Source of the DNA: Neptuniibacter sp. 1_MG-2023 | GTDB taxonomy: Bacteria; Pseudomonadota; Gammaproteobacteria; Pseudomonadales; Balneatricaceae | Assembly: GCF_030547185.1 (NCBI RefSeq) | Contig: NZ_JAUOQR010000011.1 | Location: forward strand, 1-64,000 | Direction of reading: 5' to 3' | DNA: 64,000 nt | Shown: piece after piece, positions 1-9,402 of the stretch | Layout: each line of letters begins with the position of its first letter | Numbering within the stretch: the first letter of the stretch is position 1 | Made by a program: the position numbers and the translations under genes | Notes under the pieces: model-generated | Told to the model about the DNA's origin: nothing | Database searches by the model: none | The model's input: only the letters and a program-made list of their open reading frames with translations

Positions 1-690
1 GATGTATGCTTCAACCGTGACGGCAAGCTAGTACGTCCTAAGCGTCTACCATCCGGTCTATACCAGTTCCGTCAAGGCACAGGTCATGAGCGTTGCGTAT
101 TTGACTGTATTGAAGCGATCAATGCGGGTGCCGATCTACTATGGATCGAAACTGCAGTACCAACCGTACACGAAATCAAAGGCATGATGGATGACGTACG
201 TAAAGTTCACCCAGATGCTAAATTGGTTTACAACAACTCTCCATCATTCAACTGGACATTAAACTTCCGCCAGCAGACTTACGATACTTGGGCTGCTGAA
301 GGTAAAGATGTGTCTGCATACGACCGTGCTAACCTAATGAGCGCTGAGTATGACGAAACTGAGTTGTCTGCTGTAGCTGATGAACGTACACGTACATTCC
401 AAGCTGATACATCACGTGAAGCGAACGTATTCCATCACTTGATCACTCTACCGACTTACCACACAACTGCGTTGTCTGTAGACAACCTAGCGAAAGAGTA
501 CTTCGGTGAGCAAGGTATGTTGGGCTACGTTAAGAATGTTCAGCGTGAAGAGATCCGTCAAGGTATCGCCTGTGTGAAACATCAGAACATGTCTGGTTCA
601 GACATGGGTGATGACCACAAAGAATACTTTGCGGGTGAGAATGCGCTTAAAGCTGGCGGTGCGAAAAACACATCTAACCAGTTCGGTTAA
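1..690 (+). CDS. aceA: Isocitrate lyase, C-terminal part (cut by window edge)
   Basis: The reading frame is open from base 1 to the TAA at 688-690, so the gene starts before the window and about 229 codons are visible. The protein cleaves isocitrate to glyoxylate and succinate, the first step of the glyoxylate shunt, in the cytoplasm. The segment NNSPSFNW matches the isocitrate lyase signature that binds substrate, and the ending with KNTSNQFG fits the long gammaproteobacterial form of about 530 residues. The catalytic cysteine loop lies outside the window. Codon use is strongly biased, as expected for a well-expressed metabolic gene. It ends just before a strong terminator, so it is the last gene of its transcript. 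Confidence 0.95.
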   Translation, partial: DVCFNRDGKLVRPKRLPSGLYQFRQGTGHERCVFDCIEAINAGADLLWIETAVPTVHEIKGMMDDVRKVHPDAKLVYNNSPSFNWTLNFRQQTYDTWAAEGKDVSAYDRANLMSAEYDETELSAVADERTRTFQADTSREANVFHHLITLPTYHTTALSVDNLAKEYFGEQGMLGYVKNVQREEIRQGIACVKHQNMSGSDMGDDHKEYFAGENALKAGGAKNTSNQFG

Positions 691-709
691 TTGTTAAGCA
701 CTTCAGACT

Positions 710-740
710 AAAAAAGGACGCTTCGGCGTCCTTTTTTATT
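710..740 (+). terminator. Rho-independent terminator of aceA
   Basis: A GGACGC stem with a TTCG tetraloop and GCGTCC partner is preceded by an A run and followed by a run of six T and ATT. It starts 20 bases after the aceA stop and closes that transcript; the flanking A and T runs make it potentially bidirectional. Confidence 0.93.
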
Positions 741-829
741 TCAATAAATTAGAATAACATCCTCTCCTCTTACCTTTATTTCACGCACTCGTTATTATCA
801 ATAATTCCTATTTTTTATTGGCCCTATAG

Positions 830-2083
830 ATGCTTACTAATAAGTTCCACTATGCTTGGATTATTGTTCTGTCTGGCGCGATATCTCTCTTCGCTTGCTT
901 AGGACTAGGCCGTTTTGCACTCGGTATGTTACTACCCTCTATGGGCAGCAGCCTTCAACTAAGCTATACACAGATGGGGCTTATCAGTACGGGTAATTTT
1001 ATTGGCTATCTATTCGCTGTATTACTTTGTCATTACCTTATTCACAAGTTTGGCGCACGCTACTCTATATTCTTAGGTTTAATCTTAGTTGGCATAAGCA
1101 TGTTCCTAATCAGCTTCAGCAGCCATTTTATGATTATCACACTTCTATATTTCATAACGGGTATAGGTAGTGGTACTGCTAACATAGCGGTTATGAGCTT
1201 AGTCGCCCATTGGTTTACTGTGCAGCATCGAGGCCGTGCAGCGGGATTTATGATCATGGGTAACGGCTTAGGCATTGTTGCTAGTGGCGCATTAATTCCT
1301 TGGCTAAATAGCACATGGCTCGACGATGGCTGGAAAGTCGGCTGGGGAGCATTTGGATTAATCATCATTCTGGCCGCATGCATCACAGCGTTTCTCTTTC
1401 GTAACAACCCAGCTAAACTAAATTTAAAACCTTATGGATATGAGTCTTCATCCTCCACCGATCCGTTGCAAGCTACTTCCAAACCCGCAGGCTTAGAATC
1501 TGATAAACAAGCAGCTAAATCCATCAGTAAATTGATCCTTCATATAGGCTCAATCTATTTCTTATTTGGTTTTACCTATGTGATCTATGCAACTTTTATC
1601 GTAACAACTCTGGTTGAGCAATATCATTTCACAGAAAGTGACGCTGGATCACTATGGATGACGATGGGCATTCTGAGTATTTTCTCAGGTGCTATTTTTG
1701 GCAGTCTATCTGATCGGTTTGGGCGCAGATTTGGCCTAATATTAGTGTTTATATTACAAACACTTGCATACTCTTTAGCGGCATCAGAAATAGGAACATT
1801 CACCCTATTTTTATCCATGGCATTATTTGGCATATCAGCCTTTAGCATTCCCGCAATCATCGCTGCAACGATCAGTGATATTTTACCTATATCCGCTGCA
1901 GGGAAAGCCTTTGGTTATGTCACCTTTTTCTTTGCTATAGGCCAAATTTCAGGGCCAACATTAGCCGGGTATTTAGCAGAACAAACCGAATCATTCACAT
2001 CAAGCTACCTCCTTTGTGCTTGTGCAACGACGTTGGCTATTATATTAACAACTCTCTTTAGGCCTAAAATAACTTCCCGCTAA
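830..2083 (+). CDS. MFS transporter (YbfB/OFA-like), 417 aa
   Basis: The protein is a 12-helix major facilitator superfamily carrier of the inner membrane. It opens with a helix containing GLGRFALGMLLPSM, a pattern seen in the YbfB/YjiJ-like branch. The loop between helices 2 and 3 (HKFGARYS) and its repeat in the second half (SDRFGRRFG) are the usual MFS signature loops. A polar linker of roughly 40 residues near position 205-240 separates the two six-helix halves. Substrate cannot be read from sequence. No clear ribosome binding site precedes the ATG. It stands alone between the aceA terminator and an unrelated gene. Confidence 0.85.
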   Translation: MLTNKFHYAWIIVLSGAISLFACLGLGRFALGMLLPSMGSSLQLSYTQMGLISTGNFIGYLFAVLLCHYLIHKFGARYSIFLGLILVGISMFLISFSSHFMIITLLYFITGIGSGTANIAVMSLVAHWFTVQHRGRAAGFMIMGNGLGIVASGALIPWLNSTWLDDGWKVGWGAFGLIIILAACITAFLFRNNPAKLNLKPYGYESSSSTDPLQATSKPAGLESDKQAAKSISKLILHIGSIYFLFGFTYVIYATFIVTTLVEQYHFTESDAGSLWMTMGILSIFSGAIFGSLSDRFGRRFGLILVFILQTLAYSLAASEIGTFTLFLSMALFGISAFSIPAIIAATISDILPISAAGKAFGYVTFFFAIGQISGPTLAGYLAEQTESFTSSYLLCACATTLAIILTTLFRPKITSR

Positions 2084-2086
2084 GTA

Positions 2087-2104
2087 TTGCCGCTTCTACG
2101 GCAA
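2087..2104 (+). terminator. Weak hairpin after the MFS gene
   Basis: A 6-bp stem TTGCCG/CGGCAA with a 6-base loop follows the stop codon by 3 bases. It is followed by CCCTTT rather than a clean T run, so it may be only a weak terminator or a transcript-end stabilising hairpin. Confidence 0.3.
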
Positions 2105-2229
2105 CCCTTTGCCTTAAAATAGACGAGAATCACCTTTCACATAACTTCTCTTTTAAAAAACATAGGCTTAGATAATTGGCACTGCCTTTGCTGTAGATTA
2201 TGTACAGCAAACTTACGGAGAGCAGTTCT

Positions 2230-2886
2230 ATGCATAATACACAGGCATCATTTAATGCTCAGGCGCATATTCCTATTGATGAGCCTTTGAAAAAGCACCT
2301 GCCTGCAACTAAGAGCGCTATTTCTATCCAACAGATGGATCAGTTTTATTTAACAATGCTCGAGCAGTTCTCTCCCGTTACACAAAAAAAATATTACTTA
2401 GCTCAGCAAGAGAAACAAATTCAGGCTTTGTTTAGAGTGGATGGAATTCTTGTCGCTGCTTTTTATACCGATTCAACCATCTTATGCTTCGATCAAAAAG
2501 TAGAGTCACTTATAGAAGCGATCAACTATGCACCTTTAAGCCTTGATCGTGTCAGTTTCATATTAGAGAGCCGTCTATCGGACCATGTCACACTAGAGTA
2601 CTACTCTAAAAACTACCCTACGCACGGAGATTTACTTAAAGGCTCTTTATATACAAAAGCAGACTTAAAAGCGGGTTTCACAATTGATGAAACATCTTTA
2701 GAGGAGTTAATGTGTGATTGGCTACAACAGTATCAGCAATGGATGCAGGACTATCTATATTTTAACCTTGCACAAATTTCTGCTGAAGAATCAGAGATCC
2801 CAAAAACAATCACCAACGACCCTGCACCAGTAGAGGAAGATATAGTCACGACTCTTCTAGCTAATAATTACGCCATAGTTAGCTAA
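2230..2886 (+). CDS. Uncharacterised cytoplasmic protein, 218 aa
   Basis: I do not recognise this protein. An upstream in-frame ATG at 2200 is possible, but GGAG at 2217-2220 is placed nine bases before the ATG at 2230, so I use the latter. The product has no signal peptide or membrane helix. Residues 30-150 look like a compact mixed alpha/beta fold, with a hydrophobic strand pair around GILVAAFYTD and a later acidic, proline-containing C-terminal tail (EDIVTTLLANNYAIVS). It has its own spacing on both sides and no functional neighbours, so context gives no role. Confidence 0.7.
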   Translation: MHNTQASFNAQAHIPIDEPLKKHLPATKSAISIQQMDQFYLTMLEQFSPVTQKKYYLAQQEKQIQALFRVDGILVAAFYTDSTILCFDQKVESLIEAINYAPLSLDRVSFILESRLSDHVTLEYYSKNYPTHGDLLKGSLYTKADLKAGFTIDETSLEELMCDWLQQYQQWMQDYLYFNLAQISAEESEIPKTITNDPAPVEEDIVTTLLANNYAIVS

Positions 2887-3013
2887 AAAATCGCCCACGA
2901 AGCTCAATTTTTTACACTATACAAACGCGTTTAATCCCCGCCGAGAGTGTCCTACCTATGGCCTTATTAATACCCAGAATCTCTGTTCTCGACAAATAGA
3001 ACAAAGAAAACTC

Positions 3014-3424
3014 TTAATCAAACAAGGCACGAACAACTTCAGGTAATGGAACTGATTTCTCAATCCTGTGATCAATCCATACAACCTTTGCATGCCCTTG
3101 GCTCACAACCGCTTTATCATCATGCTGACTGAAAACCTTGTAATAGGTCATAAAACTGGATCGACCAGGATCGCTAATATAGCAATCAATCCGTAATAGA
3201 TCAGGGTAAACAACAGGTCGAATAAATGAACATCCTATATCAATTACGACGGGGGCCAGCCCATTAGGATCAAGCTCCACATTCATATTATCTAAAAGCT
3301 GCACCCGCGCTTCTTCAAGATAACGCATATACATCGCATTATTAACATGCCCATAAGCATCCATATCCCCCCAACGAACAGGAATAGAACAGCTATATAT
3401 TAACTTACTATTTTCCAGATCCAT
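3014..3424 (-). CDS. Hotdog-fold acyl-CoA thioesterase, 136 aa
   Basis: This is a YbgC/FadM-type thioesterase of the 4-hydroxybenzoyl-CoA thioesterase family, which hydrolyses acyl-CoA to free acid and CoA in the cytoplasm. The family motif is visible near the N-terminus: RWGDMDAYGHVNNAMY, in which the first aspartate is the catalytic position and the HVNN segment caps the long helix of the hotdog. The length of 136 residues is normal. The start is supported by GAGG upstream of the ATG. The acyl substrate is unknown. The gene is divergent from the FKBP gene, separated by about 160 bases. Confidence 0.88.
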   Translation of the reverse strand: MDLENSKLIYSCSIPVRWGDMDAYGHVNNAMYMRYLEEARVQLLDNMNVELDPNGLAPVVIDIGCSFIRPVVYPDLLRIDCYISDPGRSSFMTYYKVFSQHDDKAVVSQGHAKVVWIDHRIEKSVPLPEVVRALFD

Positions 3425-3582
3425 CCCAGCCTCACATATAGATAATTCAAAAACTCACTGTAAACTATCTAGCCGAAGAAGGAATGACAACTTCAATCAA
3501 AACCAGTAACACTATGTCATACTGCTCAGAATCTAGATAATCCACGAGCCCCAAATACACTTACCTACTACGGAGCTATACA

Positions 3583-4056
3583 ATGCTGAATTACCTGCTT
3601 CCTATCCTAATTATTGCCATCTTGTTTTTTCTCTATAAAAACAATCAAAACTCAAAGCAGCAATTGGCCTATAACCTAGAAGCAGGAAAAACTTTTTTAG
3701 CATCTAATTTGACCAAAGAAAACGTTACACAAACCGACTCCGGCTTACAGTACGAAGTGTTAACAAAAGGTACGGGGGAGGAACATCCAAAAGCTACATC
3801 AAAAGTAAAAGTACACTACCATGGCACCTTAATTGACGGCTCAGTCTTTGATAGTTCAGTAGAACGTGGCGAACCGATTGAGTTCGGCCTAAATCAAGTA
3901 ATCAAGGGCTGGACTGAAGGTGTACAGTTGATGGTTGTGGGAGAAAAAACACGCTTTTATATTCCGAGCGAACTTGCTTACGGCAATGGTTCGGCAGGTA
4001 TAATCACCCCTGGATCAACGCTTGTTTTTGAAGTAGAGCTTATCGATTTTAAGTAA
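3583..4056 (+). CDS. Membrane-anchored FKBP-type peptidyl-prolyl isomerase, 157 aa
   Basis: Residues 4-20 form a hydrophobic N-terminal anchor, followed by a short helical region (AGKTFLASN) and the FKBP domain from about residue 50 to the end. Conserved features include VKVHYHGTLIDGSVFDSS, the VIKGWTEGVQLM pocket segment and the LAYG and TLVFEVEL strands. The enzyme isomerises X-Pro bonds and helps proteins fold, here probably on the periplasmic face because of the anchor. It resembles the FklB/FkpA group but lacks their long dimerisation arm. CGGAG precedes the start. A terminator follows about 60 bases after the stop. Confidence 0.9.
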   Translation: MLNYLLPILIIAILFFLYKNNQNSKQQLAYNLEAGKTFLASNLTKENVTQTDSGLQYEVLTKGTGEEHPKATSKVKVHYHGTLIDGSVFDSSVERGEPIEFGLNQVIKGWTEGVQLMVVGEKTRFYIPSELAYGNGSAGIITPGSTLVFEVELIDFK

Positions 4057-4115
4057 AAATTGAAGCTCTATATCATCCTGCTGTAATGCATAAAATCTGT
4101 GCGCTACTTTCCCAA

Positions 4116-4145
4116 CCCGCACCTATGTGCGGGCCTCTTTTCTAT
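4116..4145 (+). terminator. Terminator of the FKBP gene
   Basis: A 7-bp stem CCCGCAC/GTGCGGG with a CTAT loop is followed by CCTCTTTTCT. It lies in the gap between the plus-strand FKBP gene and the convergent minus-strand gene at 4163-4588. Confidence 0.8.
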
Positions 4146-4162
4146 AAATCTAACGATAATTG

Positions 4163-4588
4163 TTATAGGTTAGGTGCTTTAGTTACTGGCCGTTTATTAG
4201 CAGGATCGGCAGCGGGGTCACCAAAAAATTTCAACCCAATATAGACCCACCATGCCCTTAATACCCACATTCCATCATCTTTACATATTTGCTGTAAGAG
4301 CCGGTCAGCTGCATCGCGGTCTTTATCTTTATCCAACAAGTTCTCACGCATTAACTGATATAGAGCATCGTGAACTAGGGAGCCTCGCATAAAATCGCGG
4401 GTATCAAAGGTCGGGCCTGAAGGACCATCCCATGCATAACCCTTTTTTATCTTAAGCACTCCCTCTTTCGTTAATTCTATATAGCCAGAAGGAGATAAAA
4501 CATCCTTATCAGGCATAAACGAAATAGTAGTTACATAGCTATCAACGATCTGATATTTATATCCTTTTTTATATTCGATGCATTCCAT
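4163..4588 (-). CDS. DUF1353-like protein, 141 aa
   Basis: The protein resembles the DUF1353 family, small proteins found both in phages and in bacterial chromosomes. The characteristic stretch is GYAWDGPSGPT followed by SLVHDALYQL, where the aspartate and histidine positions look conserved and could form an active or metal site. The C-terminal part is helical (WWVYIGLKFFGD) and ends with a short basic tail. GGGAAG precedes the ATG. Function is unknown; the phage association is family knowledge and there are no other phage genes nearby. Confidence 0.7.
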   Translation of the reverse strand: MECIEYKKGYKYQIVDSYVTTISFMPDKDVLSPSGYIELTKEGVLKIKKGYAWDGPSGPTFDTRDFMRGSLVHDALYQLMRENLLDKDKDRDAADRLLQQICKDDGMWVLRAWWVYIGLKFFGDPAADPANKRPVTKAPNL

Positions 4589-4800
4589 AGCACTTCCCTT
4601 ATGGATAAGAAAACGATCTTAACGTTTCGGCATATTACATAACTACAGAAGCTCATGCCAAACCCCTCATTAAACCTAAAAAGCAAAACTGACGCGCCCA
4701 ATTATGCCGCGTACTTTTTAATACTAGTAAAGATTGTCTAAACTAGATAGTTACTAACAAACACCTGAAGAAAGCCAAGTCACCCTACTACGTCACCCTA

Positions 4801-5634
4801 CTACCTTAGCTTTTTAGCCTTAATCTCAACTGGCGCAATATATCCCTCACGCAGTGCTTGGAGCATATTTTTAACTTTAATTCCGCTATTTTCATTCATT
4901 AATGTATGAAGTCCAAGCGGAGAGCGAGCGCTTTTTACTTGGTTTTTCTCCCGTTCCTTTTTGAAAAAATCCAGAGCAAATTGAGAATGATTTTTCACCA
5001 ACGTAATTTCAAATCCAGCACGGGTTAGTGCATCAGCATAGTGTTCACTTGAGGCTAAAAAATTCATACTTTCTCGATCAGCCCAAGGCACCGGATAACT
5101 AATCACTCCTGTTTTTTCCCGCATCACATCGTAAATAGTAAAATAGGCACCCGGTTTTAATACACGATAAACCTCTGCACATAGCTTTGCTTTATCTTCA
5201 ATATTCATCCCAACATGTAACATATAAGCGCCGTTAAATGATCCACTAGCGAAGGGCATATCTAACGCACTACCTGTATATAATTTAATACGCTGATCAA
5301 GTTTCACCCATGAACAAAGGACATTACCGCTTTCAACATACTCTTCAGTTAAATCAATACCCGTAACAGGATTGTTATATCGATTAGATACATAACGACA
5401 AGCCCCTCCCAAACCACAGCCTATATCGAGCAAGTGATCCTGCTCTGAAAGCCCTAAGCAGCCTAAGATATTATCTGTAGCTTGGCGGCCACCTATATGG
5501 AATTCATCAACATTCGCCAGATCTTCGATATTAAGATCATGCAAAGACTTTCCAGAGTTAACTAACGCATTCTCAATAGATGTCAGTAAATCACCATGCG
5601 TATAATGTGTGGTGACTAGCTGTTTATCAGACAT
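4801..5634 (-). CDS. SAM-dependent methyltransferase, class I, 277 aa
   Basis: A Rossmann-fold methyltransferase of the UbiE/sarcosine-methyltransferase type. Motif I is LDIGCGLGGACRY near residue 70, the acidic residue ending strand 2 is in TGIDLTEEY, and the post-motif segment is EVYRVLKPGAYF. The N-terminal 50 residues form a lid-like extension with THYTHGDLL. It probably methylates a small molecule in the cytoplasm; the substrate cannot be read. A strong GGGGGAG lies six bases before the ATG. The gene is alone, with no biosynthetic partners adjacent. Confidence 0.83.
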   Translation of the reverse strand: MSDKQLVTTHYTHGDLLTSIENALVNSGKSLHDLNIEDLANVDEFHIGGRQATDNILGCLGLSEQDHLLDIGCGLGGACRYVSNRYNNPVTGIDLTEEYVESGNVLCSWVKLDQRIKLYTGSALDMPFASGSFNGAYMLHVGMNIEDKAKLCAEVYRVLKPGAYFTIYDVMREKTGVISYPVPWADRESMNFLASSEHYADALTRAGFEITLVKNHSQFALDFFKKEREKNQVKSARSPLGLHTLMNENSGIKVKNMLQALREGYIAPVEIKAKKLR

Positions 5635-5847
5635 AACAACTCCCCCTTAATAGCACTGAATCAATATAGCTTTTTAGAGATCACGAGGGAAAGGGGGAGG
5701 ACAATAACAGGCAGGTATAAGGCTAAAAAGTTATCTATAAACCTTAAATGGCGTTCCCCCACTCAAGGTTATAGCAATCCTTTGGTTTCATTTCACCGCT
5801 GACCATAAAAGGTATTTAGGCCAGCGGCTGATAGAGAAACAATACAT

Positions 5848-7839
5848 CTATTCAAATTGAACAATCATCTGATTAAGCTTGCCACTAATAACAACAAGGT
5901 TGTCTGCATAACGTCTATTATTTTCCGCTTCATTTAAGCTGTTATTCGCTAAATCAGTATTTTGCGACATAACATTAACAATCTCCGCCGTTAATTGAGA
6001 CTGCTGCTCTGTGGCTGAAGCTATTTGTGAACTCATCTGGCTGATACTCAAATTAGCCTCTGCTATTTCACCAATCGCTTGTTCCGCTTCATTTGCAATC
6101 TGCATAGTTTCTTCAGTTTTTTGCATATAGAGCTGAGTGCGATCCACTACATCATTGGTGGTTGCATTAAGCTTATTGGTCAATTTCTTAATATCACTCG
6201 CAGCACGCGAAGTATTTCCTGCTAAATTTCTCACCTCATCAGCAACTACCGCAAAACCTCGTCCCATCTCACCGGCTCTTGCCGCCTCAATTGACGCGTT
6301 AAGTGCTAACAAATTGGTTTGATCCGAAAACTCCTCGATGATTAACAACGCCTGTAGGATTGACTCCGTATCCCCTTTCAAGGAAACAAGCGCATCATTA
6401 GTACCTGCAACGTCACTCGAAAGTTCAGAAATATTGTTATGAGTATCTCTCATCAAGCTAATACCTTTCTGAGTCAGATCATTAGCTTGATTTGTGTATT
6501 CACGTGTATGAGCAGCATGGTCAGCCACTTCTACAAAGGAGCTCTTTAGCTGCTCCATCTGCTCTGCAGTACTGCGTGTACTAGCTTGTTGCTCAGCCAC
6601 AATACAACTAAGGTTTTTTGCACTAGTGTTCATATTTGACTCTAGCTCTTTAAGTACGCCAGTTTCACGTTTAATATTCGTCAGTAGGTCAGAGAAGTAA
6701 TCTTTTAAACTGTTGATAGAGATACGTAACGTTGCTACTTCACTGATTTTACTAGGCATATCCATCTGCATTTTTAAATCACCTTCAGATAAGCGACTTA
6801 CATAATCAGTTGCACGATGAAGAATGGCAGCCAGACGGTATTTAATCATCGACATACAGGCGCCTGTAATAATGATCAATACAACACAGACCGCCAGTAA
6901 CAGGTATACATCCTGTAAAATGTTCTGATAGTGTTCTTCCAGTGTACCTTCTAAACCTTGGAGAGACTGTTCAAGCTTGAGCACTTGCTCCTTTGCGGCC
7001 AAACTACCTTGCTGTTTTTGCTCAGTAAATTTAGCGATATTATCTAACTCTTTAGGGTAGCGCCCTGCTAAATTTTTAATAATTTGCAAAGATGCTTCAC
7101 CAATATCTTCTGCCGGGCCATTACTTTCCTCGGTATCCCAACCTAATACACTAGCCAGTTCATCTTCCTCAACCTCAGCCTCTTTATAAACACCTAAACG
7201 AGGTAAAGCATAGAGTTTTTCGGCCGTCTCTTGCATGCCAACTAAATAACTTTCACTGCTCTTTAATATTGAGCTATCGCCTTTTGAGGCGCTATTTTGT
7301 CTCACATAGATGGTCGGTACTAGATAATTGATAAATTCAGCTGACAAGTTCAAATACTTTTGCTTAAGATCGATTGGAGCCTTCTCCGCTTTAGCAACAT
7401 ATTCCATTATTGCCGTTATCTCGGCGAACATTTCTCGCTCACTATTTACTAGCAAAAGCTCCGGATTAGATAATTTCCCCGCTTCTCGTAAAGTACTCAA
7501 AGCATTATCTCGCACCAATATCATCTGCTCCACCGCAGGGGTTTTAATGTCTGACGGCAATAAACGGTTCTGCTGTGTTTCCCCAATCAGTTCATTAATA
7601 TCATTATTAATTTTACTAAGCAGTGTTGCATCACCTGTCAGCAGGTAGGTGTTTATAGGCTTTTCAATTGCGTGACGAGTACTCGCTTCATATTCGTAAT
7701 AGCTCGTACTGGTCTGATAGGCATCGTTTAGACGATCAAGCGACCACACTATAGAGATAGTAAGCACAGCAAGGATAAGGAAAAGAGCAAGTGAGGTGAG
7801 CTTAGTCAGCAAAGAGATTTTCATAGATTTGTACGCCAT
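5848..7839 (-). CDS. Transmembrane methyl-accepting chemotaxis protein, 663 aa
   Basis: A chemoreceptor with a membrane helix at about residues 10-30, a large helical periplasmic sensor (about 31-305), a second membrane helix ([17 protein letters not shown], about 308-330), a HAMP domain and a C-terminal signalling domain. The hairpin tip that contacts CheA/CheW is present: [17 protein letters not shown] followed by [15 protein letters not shown]. The sensor contains acidic inserts ([19 protein letters not shown]) and no family I recognise, so the ligand is unknown. A second in-frame ATG at 7824 is an alternative start. No chemotaxis genes lie nearby, as is common for orphan receptors. Confidence 0.92.
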   Translation of the reverse strand: MAYKSMKISLLTKLTSLALFLILAVLTISIVWSLDRLNDAYQTSTSYYEYEASTRHAIEKPINTYLLTGDATLLSKINNDINELIGETQQNRLLPSDIKTPAVEQMILVRDNALSTLREAGKLSNPELLLVNSEREMFAEITAIMEYVAKAEKAPIDLKQKYLNLSAEFINYLVPTIYVRQNSASKGDSSILKSSESYLVGMQETAEKLYALPRLGVYKEAEVEEDELASVLGWDTEESNGPAEDIGEASLQIIKNLAGRYPKELDNIAKFTEQKQQGSLAAKEQVLKLEQSLQGLEGTLEEHYQNILQDVYLLLAVCVVLIIITGACMSMIKYRLAAILHRATDYVSRLSEGDLKMQMDMPSKISEVATLRISINSLKDYFSDLLTNIKRETGVLKELESNMNTSAKNLSCIVAEQQASTRSTAEQMEQLKSSFVEVADHAAHTREYTNQANDLTQKGISLMRDTHNNISELSSDVAGTNDALVSLKGDTESILQALLIIEEFSDQTNLLALNASIEAARAGEMGRGFAVVADEVRNLAGNTSRAASDIKKLTNKLNATTNDVVDRTQLYMQKTEETMQIANEAEQAIGEIAEANLSISQMSSQIASATEQQSQLTAEIVNVMSQNTDLANNSLNEAENNRRYADNLVVISGKLNQMIVQFE

Positions 7840-8155
7840 TACAACATGTGATTAAAAAATGAACGTCCTTTTTCTACGGAAATATTAATTCCGAATGCGC
7901 GTTATTAGACTACCGACAGATGACAGAAATATGACAAAAAACAACAATTTCTTATAGCGACACACACGACTAAGCTACCGCTTAGACTCAAACAGCGATG
8001 CGATAAGTGTTTAAAAATCGTTAAGTTTGGGAGCTTTTTTGAGTGTTACGTTTATGGAGTAACGGATAATAGAGAGATCAAACAAGGTAAGGATACGCTA
8101 GGCAATGAAAGGGCGACAACCACTACCTAACGTAAAACTTAAGAAATGGCCTGAA
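7840..8155. other. Intergenic gap with no recognised gene
   Basis: The 316 bases upstream of the chemoreceptor and downstream of the DUF4242 gene hold no convincing ORF or RNA. A short T-rich stretch near 8034-8040 could help end transcription, but no good stem precedes it. Confidence 0.5.
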
Positions 8156-8440
8156 TTAGGCGTCTGCGGTCGTAGGATCTATCTCACTTTTAATTTCTGA
8201 GATGGTATTAGCCGGAAATCCACTTCGCTCCGCATGTTCATGAATTAACGCTTCATCCGCGCTGTTATAGATACAGAAGGTTTTATCTCCAACAACGTAG
8301 CTGTTTTCCCAACTGATATCTTTTTGCTCTGACTGCATAGCAGATAGCACTTCATTTGATTTTTCGGCCGCGGCACTTAACGCTGCATCATCAGCCAAAC
8401 CTATATCCGGAATATCTCTCTCAATAATGAACTTAGGCAT
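8156..8440 (-). CDS. DUF4242 (SCO4226-like) small protein, 94 aa
   Basis: The protein matches the DUF4242 family: MPKFIIERDIP at the start, SYVVGDKTFCIYNS in the middle, HAERSGFPANTISEI and IDPTTAD at the end. Family members fold as small ferredoxin-like dimers; one Streptomyces relative binds nickel. I chose the ATG at 8440 rather than 8455 because GGAG is placed nine bases upstream and family members begin MPK. The gene is divergent from an HxlR-type regulator with a palindrome between them, so it is the likely target of that regulator. Confidence 0.85.
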   Translation of the reverse strand: MPKFIIERDIPDIGLADDAALSAAAEKSNEVLSAMQSEQKDISWENSYVVGDKTFCIYNSADEALIHEHAERSGFPANTISEIKSEIDPTTADA

Positions 8441-8533
8441 GTATAAGAACTCCATATAATGTTTTTGTTGTTATCTAGTGCATTATACTAGAACCAACTA
8501 TCCCTTAAAAATGCTATGTAAACTGTAGCACTC

Positions 8534-8552
8534 AACTACAGATTCTGTAGTT
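8534..8552. promoter_or_regulatory. Palindromic operator between hxlR-type regulator and DUF4242 gene
   Basis: AACTACAGATTCTGTAGTT is a perfect 9+1+9 palindrome. A partial third half-site AACTGTAG lies just upstream at 8520-8528. It sits 13 bases before the regulator start and about 94 bases before the divergent gene, the usual layout for autoregulation plus control of the divergent target. Binding by the neighbouring HxlR protein is inference. Confidence 0.7.
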
Positions 8553-8564
8553 AGGAAAACCTGA

Positions 8565-9260
8565 TTGAGTAACGCTATGCAATATCTACAATTTTGTCCC
8601 CTTGCCAAAGCCTCCGAACTCTTATGTGAAAAATGGACACTATTAATTATCAGGGAGCTTTTAATGGGAGGGAAACGCTTTAATGATTTTCAACGGGGCA
8701 TGGCATCTATCTCCCCTACCATGTTGACTAAGCGCCTAAACGAATTAACAGATAACGGGCTAGTCGTGCGTAAAAAGATATCCGGTCAACGGGGCTATGA
8801 ATACTTCCTATCTGAATCGGGCAAAGAGTTAGCTCCTATCATCCAACAAATAGGTGAATGGGGAATGCGTTGGACACGGAGTCAACTACCTGATTCAGAG
8901 CTCGATATAGAGTTACTCATGCTTTATCTAGAACGCAGCATCAACCCACATAACCTACCGGGCGATAATACGATCATCTCATTTAACTTTTCTGATCAAA
9001 ACCAGATGGCTAAATGGTGGATTGTTGTCAGTAACGAAGAGGTTGACGTATGTACGGTGGATCCAGGCAAAGAGGTAGATATCTGGTTCAATACAGACCT
9101 TCGCACCATGATCGAAATTTGGATGGGTTACACCACCTATAAAACAGCGATTCGTGCACAAAAGCTACAACTTGTAGGACCGAGCGCACTCACTAATAAT
9201 ATAAATAGTTGGATGGATAGTAGCGTTTTTGCAGAAATTCCCGCAGCCAATGAGATCTAG
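8565..9260 (+). CDS. HxlR-family transcriptional regulator with C-terminal SCP2-like domain, 231 aa
   Basis: Residues 8-100 form the HxlR winged helix: CPLAKASELLCEKWTLLIIRELL, then RFNDFQRGM, SPTMLTKRLNEL and the wing GYEYFLSESGKEL. The remaining 110 residues resemble a sterol-carrier-protein-2-like fold, often attached to regulators in this group and a likely effector-binding part. The start is TTG at 8565, chosen because AGGAAA is correctly spaced before it; an ATG at 8577 would lie 20 bases from that site. Probable ligand-responsive repressor or activator of the divergent DUF4242 gene. Confidence 0.85.
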   Translation: MSNAMQYLQFCPLAKASELLCEKWTLLIIRELLMGGKRFNDFQRGMASISPTMLTKRLNELTDNGLVVRKKISGQRGYEYFLSESGKELAPIIQQIGEWGMRWTRSQLPDSELDIELLMLYLERSINPHNLPGDNTIISFNFSDQNQMAKWWIVVSNEEVDVCTVDPGKEVDIWFNTDLRTMIEIWMGYTTYKTAIRAQKLQLVGPSALTNNINSWMDSSVFAEIPAANEI

Positions 9261-9355
9261 CCTAGTCGTTACAAGGCCCTCTACTGCTGAATAGTGACTA
9301 TTTTGAATAGGTGAGAAACAAGATTTAAATAAGTAGAAGCCAAGAGGATTCGATA

Positions 9356-9383
9356 AGGATGGTTACCAGCCATCCTCGTTTTC
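9356..9383 (+). terminator. Terminator after the HxlR-type gene
   Basis: A 7-bp stem AGGATGG/CCATCCT with a 7-base loop is followed by CGTTTTC. It lies about 100 bases after the regulator stop and just before the end of the convergent gene at 9403. Confidence 0.65.
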
Positions 9384-9402
9384 TCTATCCCTTTAGTGCG
9401 AA

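Noticed and set aside
1060-1407. Minus-strand ORF inside the MFS gene
   Set aside because: A shadow of the transporter codons with no independent signals.
4200-7800. Prophage suggested by the DUF1353-like gene
   Set aside because: No integrase, capsid, tail or lysis gene lies near; a single phage-associated family is not enough.
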